A stretch of DNA of 64,000 nucleotides from BOKV01 sp041987205 (GCA_041987205.1 JBHIWX010000006.1:1-64000); one strand, 5' to 3'. Positions 1-10,021 are shown, counted from the first letter of the stretch. Translations and numbers: made by a program. Notes: generated from the letters alone by a model not told the origin.

Positions 1-576
1 ATCCAGACTGTTGCGCCGGAAAAGGATGTCGATGGCTTCAGCTTCATCAATGTCGGCAAGCTGACGACCGGACAATTGGGCGACGCCTTCGTACCCTGCA
101 CGCCCGCCGGTTGCATGGTCATGCTGCGTCGAGCCCTCGGCAAGGCCGATTTCTCGGGGATGAACGCCGTCGTCGTCGGCCGTTCGAACCTTGTGGGCAA
201 GCCGATGCTCAACCTGCTGCTCGCCGCCAACGCCACGGTCACCATCGCGCATTCGCGCACGAAGGACTTGCCGGCGCTGTGCCGCACCGCAGACATTCTG
301 GTCGCCGCCGTAGGCAGACCGGAAATGGTCAGGGCAGACTGGGTCAAGCCTGGCGCCTGCGTTATCGATGTCGGTATCAACCGCGTGCCGGCACCTGAAA
401 AGGGTGAGGGCGGTACGAAGATCATCGGCGATGTCGCCTACGACGAATGCGCGGAGGTCGCCGGCTCGATCACGCCCGTACCGGGTGGCGTTGGCCTGAT
501 GACGGTCGCCATGCTGATGGCCTCGACGCTCGCCAGCGCCTGCCGTACCGCCGGCGTCGAACCGCCGGAATACTGA
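1..576 (+). CDS. folD: Bifunctional methylenetetrahydrofolate dehydrogenase/cyclohydrolase, C-terminal part
   Basis: Last 191 residues of the cytosolic enzyme that oxidises 5,10-methylene-THF with NADP and hydrolyses the product to 10-formyl-THF. The frame is open from base 1, so the start and much of the catalytic N-terminal domain lie outside the window. Visible are the CTPAGCM segment, the nucleotide-binding stretch GRSNLVGKPM and the family C-terminal signature PVPGGVGLMTVAML. Family members are near 285-300 residues, so about two thirds is present. The gene converges on edd, with a palindromic repeat element between them. Confidence 0.95.
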   Translation: MQTVAPEKDVDGFSFINVGKLTTGQLGDAFVPCTPAGCMVMLRRALGKADFSGMNAVVVGRSNLVGKPMLNLLLAANATVTIAHSRTKDLPALCRTADILVAAVGRPEMVRADWVKPGACVIDVGINRVPAPEKGEGGTKIIGDVAYDECAEVAGSITPVPGGVGLMTVAMLMASTLASACRTAGVEPPEY

Positions 577-617
577 TCAGCCGCACTGCTCCCTGTCACC
601 AACCGAACCATTCTACG

Positions 618-760
618 TCGTCATCCTCGGGCTTGTCCCGAGGATCTAAACCCGTATCAGGGCAAAAGGCGTTCAAACGGGGCAGCGCGCTGTCTCCAGC
701 GCTAGATCAATCCGCAACACCGGGATTCATTGGATGCTCGGGACAAGCCCGAGCATGACG
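618..760. repeat. REP-like element of two facing hairpins
   Basis: Two hairpins, 623-645 (arms atcctcggg/cccgaggat) and 734-756 (arms atgctcggg/cccgagcat), are near-inverted copies of each other, so the whole 618-760 stretch is bounded by inverted repeats about 140 bases apart. It fills the gap between the convergent folD and edd genes. Similar ctcggg-centred palindromes are dispersed between genes in many rhizobial genomes. No T-run follows either hairpin, so terminator function is possible but not shown. Confidence 0.6.
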
Positions 761-808
761 TGGCGAGCGCTGCCGACTGGAGTCGAGCGAACCATATACT
801 GGTACGGA

Positions 809-2626
<1,818 letters not shown>

Positions 2627-2749
2627 CTTGCTTCCTTTCGGTTGCTGGCCGGAGTTGCCAACACGGTTTGGGCAATCCCGGGAAAATGCCTGCCCCGGAC
2701 GCGGTCCGGAGTGGAGGCCGGTTTTCCGTCCGGAATTGCGAATACTTAA

Positions 2750-3442
2750 CTATGGCGCCCAGAACAGGTTGAGTCGCTCCGATGCGCCGCGCAGCACGGC
2801 GCGGATCGGCATCGCCTCCGCCGGGCCTTCGCCGAGCGCTTCGTCGAGCACGGTCTTCTTTTCTTCCCCCTCGATATGGAGCGCCAGGAAGTGCGCGTCG
2901 AGGATCGGTTTCAGGGTGAGGGTGAGGCGGGGCTCGCCGGCACCGGGCGCTTCCATCGTCACGATCCGCGCATCGTTTTCAAGGTCGAGCGCTTCGCCGA
3001 GGTGGTCGCCGCCCGGAAAGAACGACGCGGTGTGCCCGTCCGTGCCCATGCCGAGAATGACGGCGTCGAAATGGTCGATGCCCGCGATCGCCTGATCGGC
3101 CCGCGCGGTGGCTTCGTCGGGCGGGCAGGGCTGTTCGGGCGCCAGCGGGATGAGCTTCGCCGCGGCCGCGCGGCCCTGCATCAGCGTACGCTTCACCATG
3201 CCGAGATTGGAACGCGGATGGTCCCAGGCGACCAGCCGCTCGTCGACCAGCGTCACGGTCACGTTTTCCCAGGCAATGTCGGCCTGCGACAGCCGGGTCA
3301 GGAAAGTCGCGGGCGTCGAACCGCCCGAAACGGCGAGCGCGGCCGAACCGCGTTCGGCGACGCCGCCGCCCAGCACCGCGGCCACGCCCGCGGCGAGCGC
3401 CTCGGCAAGCTGTTCCCGGTCGCTGTAGTCATGCACATGCAT
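2750..3442 (-). CDS. pgl: 6-phosphogluconolactonase
   Basis: Hydrolyses 6-phosphogluconolactone made by Zwf to 6-phosphogluconate, feeding Edd. At 230 residues it has the usual length of the DevB-type (NagB/RpiA-like) family. Motifs seen: LAVSGGSTP near residue 40, VTLVDERLVAWDHPRSN near residue 63 and GMGTDGHTASFFPG in the middle. The start codon has no strong ribosome site. It begins 18 bases after the zwf stop, so translational coupling within the operon is likely. Confidence 0.93.
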   Translation of the reverse strand: MHVHDYSDREQLAEALAAGVAAVLGGGVAERGSAALAVSGGSTPATFLTRLSQADIAWENVTVTLVDERLVAWDHPRSNLGMVKRTLMQGRAAAAKLIPLAPEQPCPPDEATARADQAIAGIDHFDAVILGMGTDGHTASFFPGGDHLGEALDLENDARIVTMEAPGAGEPRLTLTLKPILDAHFLALHIEGEEKKTVLDEALGEGPAEAMPIRAVLRGASERLNLFWAP

Positions 3443-3460
3443 GGGCGTCGCCGACCGGCG

Positions 3461-4942
3461 TCAGCCGATCTCCTCTTCTTCGTGCCAGGTCCGCCCGTCG
3501 CGCTCGATCAGCGCGATTGCCGCCGAGGGTCCCCAGGTGCCGGACGTGTATTTCTTGCAGCGCTGGCCGGTCTCTTGCCAGGCGGAGATGATCGGGTCGA
3601 CCCATTGCCATGCCGCCTCGACCTCGTCGCGGCGCATGAACAGCGTCTGGTTGCCGCGAATGACATCGAGCAGCAGGCGCTCATAAGCGTCGGGCGAGCG
3701 CACGTGGAAGTGCTCGGCAAAGCTCATGTCGAGCGCCACTTCTCTCAGCCGCATGCCGCCGGGGCCGGGATCCTTGATCATGATCATCTGGCTGACCGCC
3801 TCGTCGGGCTGCAGGCGCAGTACCAGCCGGTTGGCGATCGGGCGCCCGGCATCGGCGTCGAAAAGATTGTGCGGCACCGGCTTGAACTGGATGACAATTT
3901 CCGAGACACGCTCGGCGAGCCGCTTGCCGGTCCTCAGATAGAAGGGCACGCCGGCCCAGCGCCAGTTCTCGACTTCCGCCTTGATCGCGACGAAGGTCTC
4001 GGTGTCGGAGGTGCCGCCACCGAGTTCGTCCAGATAGCCGCGCACCGCGCCGCCGCCCGAGGCGCCCGCGCCATACTGGCCGCGCACCGTGACGTCGGAG
4101 ACATTGCCGGCATCGATGGGTTTGAGCGCGCGCAGCACTTTTAGCTTTTCGTCGCGCACCGCATCGGCGGCCACCGAGGCCGGCGGTTCCATGGCGACCA
4201 GGCAGAGCAGCTGCAGGATGTGGTTCTGCACCATGTCCCGGATCGCGCCCGATTTGTCGTAATAGCCGGCCCGGCCTTCCAGCCCGAGTGATTCCGCGAC
4301 CGTGATCTGGACATGGTCGATATGGCTCGACTTCCACAACGGCTCGTACAGCGTGTTGGCGAAGCGCAGCGCCATCAGGTTCTGCACCGTCTCCTTGCCG
4401 AGGTAGTGATCGATGCGGAAGACCTGTTCCTCGCTGAAATGCTTGCCGATCGCCTGGTTGAGCGCATGCGCGCTGGCAAGGTCGTGTCCGATCGGCTTTT
4501 CGATGACGAGGCGCGAATCCTCGCGGATGAGGCCGTTCTCGCCGAGCCGTGCCGCGATGTCGCCGAAGATCGACGGGCCGACGGCAAGATAGAAGGCGCG
4601 TATGCGCGGCACGTCGCCGAGCAGGGCCTTCAGATCGTCCCAGCCCTTGTCGGAACGCGCATCGACCGAGACGTAATGGAGGCGCTTGAGAAAGCTGTCG
4701 AGCTTGTCGGTCATGAGCTCGTCCGGCTTGACATGCGCTCTGACCGCCTTGTCGGCGAAGGCCCGAAATTCATCGACCGACATTTCGCCCCGCGCCGCGC
4801 CGACGATCCGGGAATCGCCGACGATCTGGTTGTCGCAGGAGCGGTGGTAGAGCGCGGGGATCAGCTTGCGCTCGGCAAGGTCGCCGGTGCCGCCGAACAC
4901 GACATAGTCGAACGGCTCGACCGGGATGAACTGGCTGGTCAT
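3461..4942 (-). CDS. zwf: Glucose-6-phosphate 1-dehydrogenase
   Basis: Oxidises glucose 6-phosphate with NADP to the lactone, the entry reaction to the Entner-Doudoroff route here. The ATG at 4942 gives 493 residues, the family norm, and begins MTSQFIPVEPFDYVVFGGTG with the GxxGDLA nucleotide-binding loop directly after. An in-frame extension to 5038 exists but is unlike the family. The active-site motif RIDHYLGKETVQN is intact. First gene of zwf-pgl-edd; a promoter with a palindrome in its spacer lies at 5060-5088. Confidence 0.95.
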   Translation of the reverse strand: MTSQFIPVEPFDYVVFGGTGDLAERKLIPALYHRSCDNQIVGDSRIVGAARGEMSVDEFRAFADKAVRAHVKPDELMTDKLDSFLKRLHYVSVDARSDKGWDDLKALLGDVPRIRAFYLAVGPSIFGDIAARLGENGLIREDSRLVIEKPIGHDLASAHALNQAIGKHFSEEQVFRIDHYLGKETVQNLMALRFANTLYEPLWKSSHIDHVQITVAESLGLEGRAGYYDKSGAIRDMVQNHILQLLCLVAMEPPASVAADAVRDEKLKVLRALKPIDAGNVSDVTVRGQYGAGASGGGAVRGYLDELGGGTSDTETFVAIKAEVENWRWAGVPFYLRTGKRLAERVSEIVIQFKPVPHNLFDADAGRPIANRLVLRLQPDEAVSQMIMIKDPGPGGMRLREVALDMSFAEHFHVRSPDAYERLLLDVIRGNQTLFMRRDEVEAAWQWVDPIISAWQETGQRCKKYTSGTWGPSAAIALIERDGRTWHEEEEIG

Positions 4943-5059
4943 GGCGAAGTCCGTCTTGGCGATGGAACCCGGCCGCGGCGCAGCCGGCAGAAAGGGTACC
5001 CGGCACGCATTGTTCCATATTTGCGGCGCGATTACCAATCGCTGCGTTGCAGCATGGCT

Positions 5060-5088
5060 CTTCTATTTAAATCGATTTAACGATGCAA
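5060..5088 (-). promoter_or_regulatory. Predicted zwf promoter with operator in the spacer
   Basis: Read on the minus strand: TTGCAT (5088-5083), a 17-base spacer, then TAGAAG (5065-5060). The spacer holds the perfect 14-base palindrome TTAAATCGATTTAA (5067-5080). A repressor bound there would block RNA polymerase. An RpiR/HexR-type regulator is the usual controller of zwf-edd genes in proteobacteria, but no such gene is in the window and the palindrome is not a proven HexR site. Confidence 0.5.
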
Positions 5089-5124
5089 GCCCCACCCAAT
5101 CCTCAATTGCCCTCAACGCCAGGC

Positions 5125-5161
5125 TTGACTCCGCGGATAAATGTAATATGTAACGTTACAT
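5125..5161 (+). promoter_or_regulatory. Predicted Rrf2 promoter with operator over the start codon
   Basis: TTGACT (5125-5130), 16-base spacer, TATGTA (5147-5152). The perfect 14-base palindrome ATGTAACGTTACAT (5148-5161) overlaps the -10 box and runs into the ATG at 5160. The expected transcription start is at about 5159-5160, so the message would be nearly leaderless and the operator would cover the start site. This fits autorepression by the encoded Rrf2 protein; it is inference. Confidence 0.55.
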
Positions 5162-5621
5162 GATACGAGATGGCAGATTGTCGGGCATCCTGCATGTCCT
5201 GCTCCACATGGCCGAGCACGATGGTCCGGTCACGTCCGAAGTGCTGGCGAAAGCCATGTGCACCAATCCGGTCGTCATCCGGCGCACCATGGCCGGTCTG
5301 CGCGAGCAGGGCTATGTGCGGTCCGAGAAGGGCAGGGGTGGCGGATGGTCGATCGCCCGCGATCTCGCCGGGATCACCCTCCGCGATATCTATAACGCGA
5401 TCGGCAGCCCCTCGCTGATCGCCATGGGCAACCGGTCGGAAAACCCCTCCTGCCTGGTCGAGAAGGCCGTCAACGCACGGCTCGGCAAGGCCTTCGACGA
5501 GGCCGAGGCACTGCTGCTCGCCCGGTTCGGCGAGGTCACGCTCGCCGATCTCAGCGCCGACTTCCACGCCGGCATGAAAAACAGAAAACTTCCCAGTCTG
5601 GAGTCCGAACATGGAAAATAA
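5160..5621 (+). CDS. Rrf2 family transcriptional regulator
   Basis: A 153-residue winged-helix repressor of the Rrf2 family. The N-terminus MIRDGRLSGILHVLLHMAEH and the wing region VRSEKGRGGGWSIARDL match the family layout. The Rrf2 iron-sulfur cysteines of IscR/NsrR type (three clustered Cys near residue 90-110) are not present; there are single Cys near residues 39 and 98, so a redox or thiol signal is more likely than a cluster. Its stop overlaps the start of the flavoprotein gene by 11 bases, so the two are co-transcribed, and a thiol- or electrophile-responsive unit is a reasonable inference. Confidence 0.88.
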   Translation: MIRDGRLSGILHVLLHMAEHDGPVTSEVLAKAMCTNPVVIRRTMAGLREQGYVRSEKGRGGGWSIARDLAGITLRDIYNAIGSPSLIAMGNRSENPSCLVEKAVNARLGKAFDEAEALLLARFGEVTLADLSADFHAGMKNRKLPSLESEHGK

Positions 5622-6564
5622 TGTGCCTGCGGATCACGATGCCCCCGTGGATCATGATGTGATTGTCGTCGGCGGCAGCTTTGCCGGCATCTCCGCCGCG
5701 ACCTATGTCGCACGCGCCAGGCGCTCCGTTTGCGTCATCGATGCCGGCGCGCCGCGCAATCGTTTCGCCGATCATTCGCACGGCCTGTTCGGCCATGACG
5801 GCATGAAGCCGGCCGACATGCTGGCCAATGCCCGCGCCCAGCTTTCCGCCTATCGCGAGGTGACTCTTGTCGAGGGAAACGTCGTCGACGCGCACAAGAA
5901 GGGGGACGGATTCGCGGTCACGCTCGCATCAGGCGAGACCCTGACGGCAAGACGCCTCGTACTGGCCTATGGCATGCGCGACGAATTGCCGGATATTCCC
6001 GGTATCGCGCAGCGCTGGGGCAAGTCGGTGGCGCAGTGCCCCTATTGCCACGGCTACGAGTTCGGCGGGCGTCAACTCGGCGTCCTCTATCACTCGCCCC
6101 TGTCGATGCATCACGTCCAGATTGTCTCCGAATGGGGCCCGACAGTCTATTATCTTAACGGCGCGCCGATGCCCGATGAGGGCGATCTGGCCGCACTCGC
6201 GGCGCGTGGCATCGAGATAGAGCCGGCGAGGATTCTTGGCTTCCACGGCGAAGGCAACACGCTCGAGTCGGTCGCACTGGACGGCAGTCGCACGCGCCAG
6301 ATCGACGCCCTCTTCCTGGGCTCCACGCCGCGCTTCAACTCAGACATCGCCGAACGGCTCGGCTGCGAGATCGACGAGGGCGCCTATGGCAGCGTGATCC
6401 GCACCGACATGGCGAAGATGACGACGGTGCCGGGCGTCTTCGCCGCCGGCGACATCACGCGGCTCGCCTACAACGTCACCTGGGCATGTTCCGACGGCGT
6501 GATGGCCGGTTCGGCCGCGCACCGTTCGCTGATCTTCCCCGATGAGGTGATGAAGGCCGCCTGA
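5611..6564 (+). CDS. Thioredoxin-reductase-like FAD/NAD(P) oxidoreductase
   Basis: A 317-residue flavoprotein of the class II pyridine nucleotide-disulfide reductase type. It has the FAD-binding GGSFAGISAA (residues 21-30), a redox-pair candidate CPYCHGYE (Cys143 and Cys146) and the C-terminal FAD motif VFAAGDITR. Classical TrxB has CATCDG at the redox site, so CPYCHG marks a distinct subgroup with an unknown partner. It overlaps the Rrf2 gene, which probably controls it. No thioredoxin or peroxiredoxin is adjacent. The stop codon sits within a hairpin shared with the convergent XRE gene. Confidence 0.85.
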   Translation: MENNVPADHDAPVDHDVIVVGGSFAGISAATYVARARRSVCVIDAGAPRNRFADHSHGLFGHDGMKPADMLANARAQLSAYREVTLVEGNVVDAHKKGDGFAVTLASGETLTARRLVLAYGMRDELPDIPGIAQRWGKSVAQCPYCHGYEFGGRQLGVLYHSPLSMHHVQIVSEWGPTVYYLNGAPMPDEGDLAALAARGIEIEPARILGFHGEGNTLESVALDGSRTRQIDALFLGSTPRFNSDIAERLGCEIDEGAYGSVIRTDMAKMTTVPGVFAAGDITRLAYNVTWACSDGVMAGSAAHRSLIFPDEVMKAA

Positions 6565-6571
6565 GCGGCCT
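6554..6571. terminator. Hairpin holding a stop codon, between convergent genes
   Basis: Perfect 7-base stem AGGCCGC/GCGGCCT with loop CTGA, between genes that are only 6 bases apart. The flavoprotein stop (6562-6564) is in the loop region and the XRE stop begins at the stem end. There is no T-run, so this is at most a weak terminator for either strand. Confidence 0.35.
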
Positions 6572-7413
6572 CACGTCACCTTCAACTGGTTGATGAAGGC
6601 GGGCGTACGGTCGGCGCTGATCGAGGAAATCCTGATCAGATGATCGAAACGCTGGGCCAGCGCGCGGATGTGTTCCACGGCGTTGATGACCAGATACATC
6701 TCGCCGATATAGACGGCCGCCCGTTTCGGGCCGAACACGGTGAACGGTGCGGAATAGGCCTTGATGCCGTCATAGAGGAAGAGCCGCAGCGTCGGATAGA
6801 GCTCGTCCAGCAGGCGCGCCATGTGCTCGATCTGCGCCGCGCGCGCGCCGCGTGTCAGGTCCGACCAGATGCCGCTGCCCGACGCCAACTCGTAAAGCCG
6901 CTGATATGGCATCACGATTTCCATGTCTGTTTCCGGACGCCTAGAATAGTCGAGCTGCTCTCTGGCCTGCCCGGTCTTGGCGTCGCGCAGCAGGGGCTGC
7001 TCGGAGCGGAATTCGTAGTTGAGCACGGCCTCGGTGCGCAGGAGGTCGGGCAGCGTTGCCGGCACATAGCGGATCTTGTAGCCGATCGCCTCGCGGTGCC
7101 ATTCGGCGAGCCGGCTCGCGGCGATGCCGTCCGCCGCCGTTTCGATCGAAACAACCCGCGCCACCTCGCCGAGCGAACGTTCGCTCTGCGACATGCCGAG
7201 CAGCCAGTCGACGCTGACGGCTTCCGCCGCCGCGATGGCGCACAGCGTCTCCGCCCGGGGAAGCCTGCCGGTTTTCGCATCGAGGAACTGGCTGAGCGCG
7301 GAGCGGTCCATGCCGCAACGCCGCGCGAAGACCGACAGGTTCTCGCCGCGCCGCTCGATAAGCTGCTTCAGCCTGTCCTGGAATTGCGAGACGATTTCAC
7401 GCTTGTCGAACAT
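6571..7413 (-). CDS. XRE family transcriptional regulator
   Basis: A 280-residue protein with an N-terminal Cro/CI-type helix-turn-helix (about residues 12-65; FARRCGMDRSALSQFLDAKT is the core) and a C-terminal region of about 200 residues that I do not recognise. The C-terminal part contains LYELASGSGIWSDLTRGARA and is probably a ligand-sensing domain. It is divergent from the desaturase gene at 7582, with clustered TGTGA/TCACA half-sites in the 168-base gap, so it likely controls itself and that gene. No strong ribosome site precedes the chosen ATG. Confidence 0.82.
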   Translation of the reverse strand: MFDKREIVSQFQDRLKQLIERRGENLSVFARRCGMDRSALSQFLDAKTGRLPRAETLCAIAAAEAVSVDWLLGMSQSERSLGEVARVVSIETAADGIAASRLAEWHREAIGYKIRYVPATLPDLLRTEAVLNYEFRSEQPLLRDAKTGQAREQLDYSRRPETDMEIVMPYQRLYELASGSGIWSDLTRGARAAQIEHMARLLDELYPTLRLFLYDGIKAYSAPFTVFGPKRAAVYIGEMYLVINAVEHIRALAQRFDHLIRISSISADRTPAFINQLKVT

Positions 7414-7452
7414 GTCGTGACGGGCCTATTTCTGGAATTCACGCACCATTTC

Positions 7453-7553
7453 GTGTGAAGTTACACCGATATTTGCAAAATCACAACGAAAGCGGCGCTT
7501 TTGTGTGCATTGTGTCATTGTCCGATCCGTCCGCGAGGATCACACTTTTGTGA
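7453..7553. promoter_or_regulatory. Divergent intergenic region with TGTGA/TCACA half-sites
   Basis: Between the XRE gene and the desaturase are several related half-sites: gtgtgaagttacac (7453-7466), aatcacaa (about 7481-7488), tgtgtgcattgtgtca (about 7502-7517) and the inverted repeat TCACA-N4-TGTGA (7540-7553), 29 bases before the desaturase ATG. They are candidate operators for the divergent regulator. No clear -35/-10 pair was assigned. Confidence 0.35.
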
Positions 7554-7581
7554 CGTTCGGGGCTACTGGCGAGGGCATTGA

Positions 7582-8487
7582 ATGCAAAGGGGTTTTTGGG
7601 GGCGAATCGAGTGGCCGACGGTGGCATTGCTGCTGGTTACCTATTCGATCTGGTTCGGTTTCGTGCTGAAAGGCGAAAATCTCAATCCGCTGATCTGGAT
7701 CGCGGGCGTCGCGATCGTTTCAGCGCTCTACTGGTCGCTGGTGCACGAGATCGTCCATGGCCATCCCACCCCCAACCGCCTCGTCAATCTTGCCCTGGTC
7801 TATGTGCCGATCGGCTGGGTCTATGCGCTCGGCCGCTTTCGTGACGGCCATCTGGAGCATCACGCCACCGGCGCGCTGACCGACCCCTTCGACGATCCCG
7901 AGAGCTGGTATATGGCCCGGCGCGACTGGCGCGAATTGCCGGCACCTGCCCGCATGCTCATGACCGTCAACAACACGCTGGCCGGGCGCCTGACCATCGG
8001 CCCCGCGATCACGATCTGGCGCATGATCGCCGGCGATATCGCACTGCTGCTGAAACCCGGTCCGCATCGCCGCGAAGTCGCGATCGCATGGGCGCTGCAC
8101 GTGCCCGGCATCGTCCTGCTTGTGGCCATACTGTCGCGCTGGTCCGACGTGCCGCTCTGGCAATATGCCATCGCCGCCTATGTGGGCGTTTCGATCCTGC
8201 TGATCCGTACCTTCCTCGAGCATCAGGCCGCCGAGGATCGCGGCGAACGCACGGTCATCATCGAGGATGGCGGTCCGCTCGCTTTCCTGTTCCTGTTCAA
8301 CAACCTGCACGTCGTCCACCACACGAGGCCCGGCCTCGCCTGGTATCGCATTCCGGGCTTCTATCGTCGCCACCGCGCGAACTTCATCCGGCGCAACAAT
8401 GGCTACGTCTATCGCTCCTATGGCGAGATCTTTCGCAAGTACCTGTTCAAGGCCAAGGAACCGGTCGCGCATCCCTTCGTCGTCTGA
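7582..8487 (+). CDS. Membrane fatty acid desaturase/hydroxylase (AlkB-like)
   Basis: A 301-residue integral membrane di-iron enzyme of the fatty acid desaturase superfamily. The three histidine boxes are present: HEIVHGH (His55, His59, His61), HLEHH (His90, His93, His94) and HVVHH (His243, His246, His247). Hydrophobic segments near residues 12-30, 36-55, 68-84 and in the 165-205 region are likely membrane spans. The substrate could be a lipid acyl chain, an alkane or a sterol-like or carotenoid-like molecule; sequence alone does not decide. It is divergent from an XRE regulator, and no rubredoxin or ferredoxin gene is adjacent. Confidence 0.85.
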   Translation: MQRGFWGRIEWPTVALLLVTYSIWFGFVLKGENLNPLIWIAGVAIVSALYWSLVHEIVHGHPTPNRLVNLALVYVPIGWVYALGRFRDGHLEHHATGALTDPFDDPESWYMARRDWRELPAPARMLMTVNNTLAGRLTIGPAITIWRMIAGDIALLLKPGPHRREVAIAWALHVPGIVLLVAILSRWSDVPLWQYAIAAYVGVSILLIRTFLEHQAAEDRGERTVIIEDGGPLAFLFLFNNLHVVHHTRPGLAWYRIPGFYRRHRANFIRRNNGYVYRSYGEIFRKYLFKAKEPVAHPFVV

Positions 8488-8528
8488 CGTCGCTTCGATC
8501 CCCGGTGGAATTCTGACATGATGCGCCG

Positions 8529-9362
8529 ATGACGGGCGATGATCTGACACGCGCACACCTGTTCGCTACTCTTCCCATGTATGACTGGCCGGAAACGGCC
8601 ACCGGCTGGGATGCGTTCTGGTATCTCGTCCGTGCCGAACTATCGAAAGCCGGCATCGAGGCATCACCCGAACTGAGACGCGATGACGATCCCTGGGGAA
8701 TGTGGCGCGATCCGGCGCTCATCCTCGGCCAGACCTGCGGCTGGCCCTATGTCTCCGCCCTGCGCGGCAAAGTCGTGCCGCTTGCCCGATTTGATTTCGG
8801 CCTGCCGTCTGATAGCCCCGGCCACTACCATTCGGTTTTCATCGCACCGACGGACACATTGGGACAGGTGCGTTCGCCGCGCGATCTGGCACCCATCGTT
8901 GCGGATGCCTCGACGGTCGTCGCGATCAATGCCGCCGATTCCCAGAGCGGTTTCCGTGTCTGGGGCGAATGTTTCGAGGAGCCCTGGGTCCTGCCGGCCG
9001 ACCGCCTGCTGCTCACCGGCAGCCATCGTGCCTCGATCCGCGCGGTGGCGGAGGGCAGGGCAGGCCTTGCGGCGATCGATGCCGTAACCTGGCAGATCGC
9101 GCTGGCGCATGAAGCGGCAGCGCGAGAGGTCGCCGTCGTCGCGCAATCGGCGGATGTTCCCGGCCTGCCGCTGGTCATGGCAACCGGGCTGGCCGAACAT
9201 CGGGAGACCGTGCTGGTGGCGCTGGAGAACGCGCTGGCCGCCTTGCCGCGCGGGACCCGTGACCTGCTCGGCCTGAAGGGCATCGTGTCGGCCGCCGACG
9301 CCGATTACGATGTCCTGACGCTTCCGCCTTTTGGTCGATTGCAGATCGAAGCGAAGCCCTGA
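8529..9362 (+). CDS. PhnD-like phosphate/phosphonate-binding family protein, apparently cytosolic
   Basis: A 277-residue protein resembling the PhnD/TauT-type periplasmic binding fold: GWPYVSALRGKV early, HYHSVFIAPTD, then VVAINAADSQSGF and GSHRASIRAVAEGRAGLAAI, which are typical of the phosphonate-binding group. Unlike ordinary binding proteins it begins MTGDDLTRAHLFATLPMYDW with no signal peptide, and no ABC permease or ATPase is beside it. It follows the desaturase by 41 bases and could share its transcript. The ligand is unknown. Confidence 0.7.
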   Translation: MTGDDLTRAHLFATLPMYDWPETATGWDAFWYLVRAELSKAGIEASPELRRDDDPWGMWRDPALILGQTCGWPYVSALRGKVVPLARFDFGLPSDSPGHYHSVFIAPTDTLGQVRSPRDLAPIVADASTVVAINAADSQSGFRVWGECFEEPWVLPADRLLLTGSHRASIRAVAEGRAGLAAIDAVTWQIALAHEAAAREVAVVAQSADVPGLPLVMATGLAEHRETVLVALENALAALPRGTRDLLGLKGIVSAADADYDVLTLPPFGRLQIEAKP

Positions 9363-9511
9363 TTCCGGCAGGCTTTTTCCTCCGCACGCACGCTATTCAC
9401 ATCCGTCCGCATCCTCTCGCCTATCTGCGCATCAGTCGATGATGTATACTTTTGGTTGTGTCCCGTTGTGGGACGCTAACCAGGGGCAGCATGACATCAG
9501 GGAGAAAGACG

Positions 9512-10021
9512 ATGACGGAAACACGCATCATCATTGGCCTGACAGCGATGTTCATACTGGCAGGTGCGGCAAATGGAACGGCACAGGAGCAGGACGGAAA
9601 ACGACTGGGCCTCGACGCGGAAAGCGCGGCCGGGGGGGCGATAATGATCGCGCCCGGCGAGCGGGTTCGGCGGGCTTCGCTCGTGATCCTGACACCCGAC
9701 GAAAGAGTGCTCGAGGCGACGGAGATGAAGGTCGCCTCGAACGCGAAACTTCCCAACATCCGGCTGGCCGACAAGGGGCTGAAGCCGGTCGACGGCATTT
9801 ATCGCTATGAATTCCGGGCGATCACGCCGGACACCGTCGACGTGACGCCGACCAAGAAGTCGCAACTCGACAATGGCCGTGAACCCGGCGCCAAGCCGCA
9901 GCGGTTCAGGACCTTGCTGGCCAGCGGCACCTTTCTCGTACGCGACGGAAAGATCGACCTGAAGGCCGCCGAGATGAAGGAACCGACGGAGAGGGAGGAA
10001 GACGATGAAAACCGCCAGTAA
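9512..10021 (+). CDS. Secreted protein of unknown function
   Basis: The 169-residue product starts MTETRIIIGLTAMFILAGAA, a signal peptide with likely cleavage near NGTAQ|EQ. The mature part is hydrophilic, with a short beta-rich stretch (VRRASLVILTPDERVLEATE) and a basic/acidic tail ending TEREEDDENRQ. The ATG at 9512 was chosen for the GGGAGA ribosome site at 9500-9505; an in-frame ATG at 9491 is the alternative. It overlaps the next secreted protein gene by 17 bases, so the two are probably made together. I do not recognise a family. Confidence 0.7.
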   Translation: MTETRIIIGLTAMFILAGAANGTAQEQDGKRLGLDAESAAGGAIMIAPGERVRRASLVILTPDERVLEATEMKVASNAKLPNIRLADKGLKPVDGIYRYEFRAITPDTVDVTPTKKSQLDNGREPGAKPQRFRTLLASGTFLVRDGKIDLKAAEMKEPTEREEDDENRQ

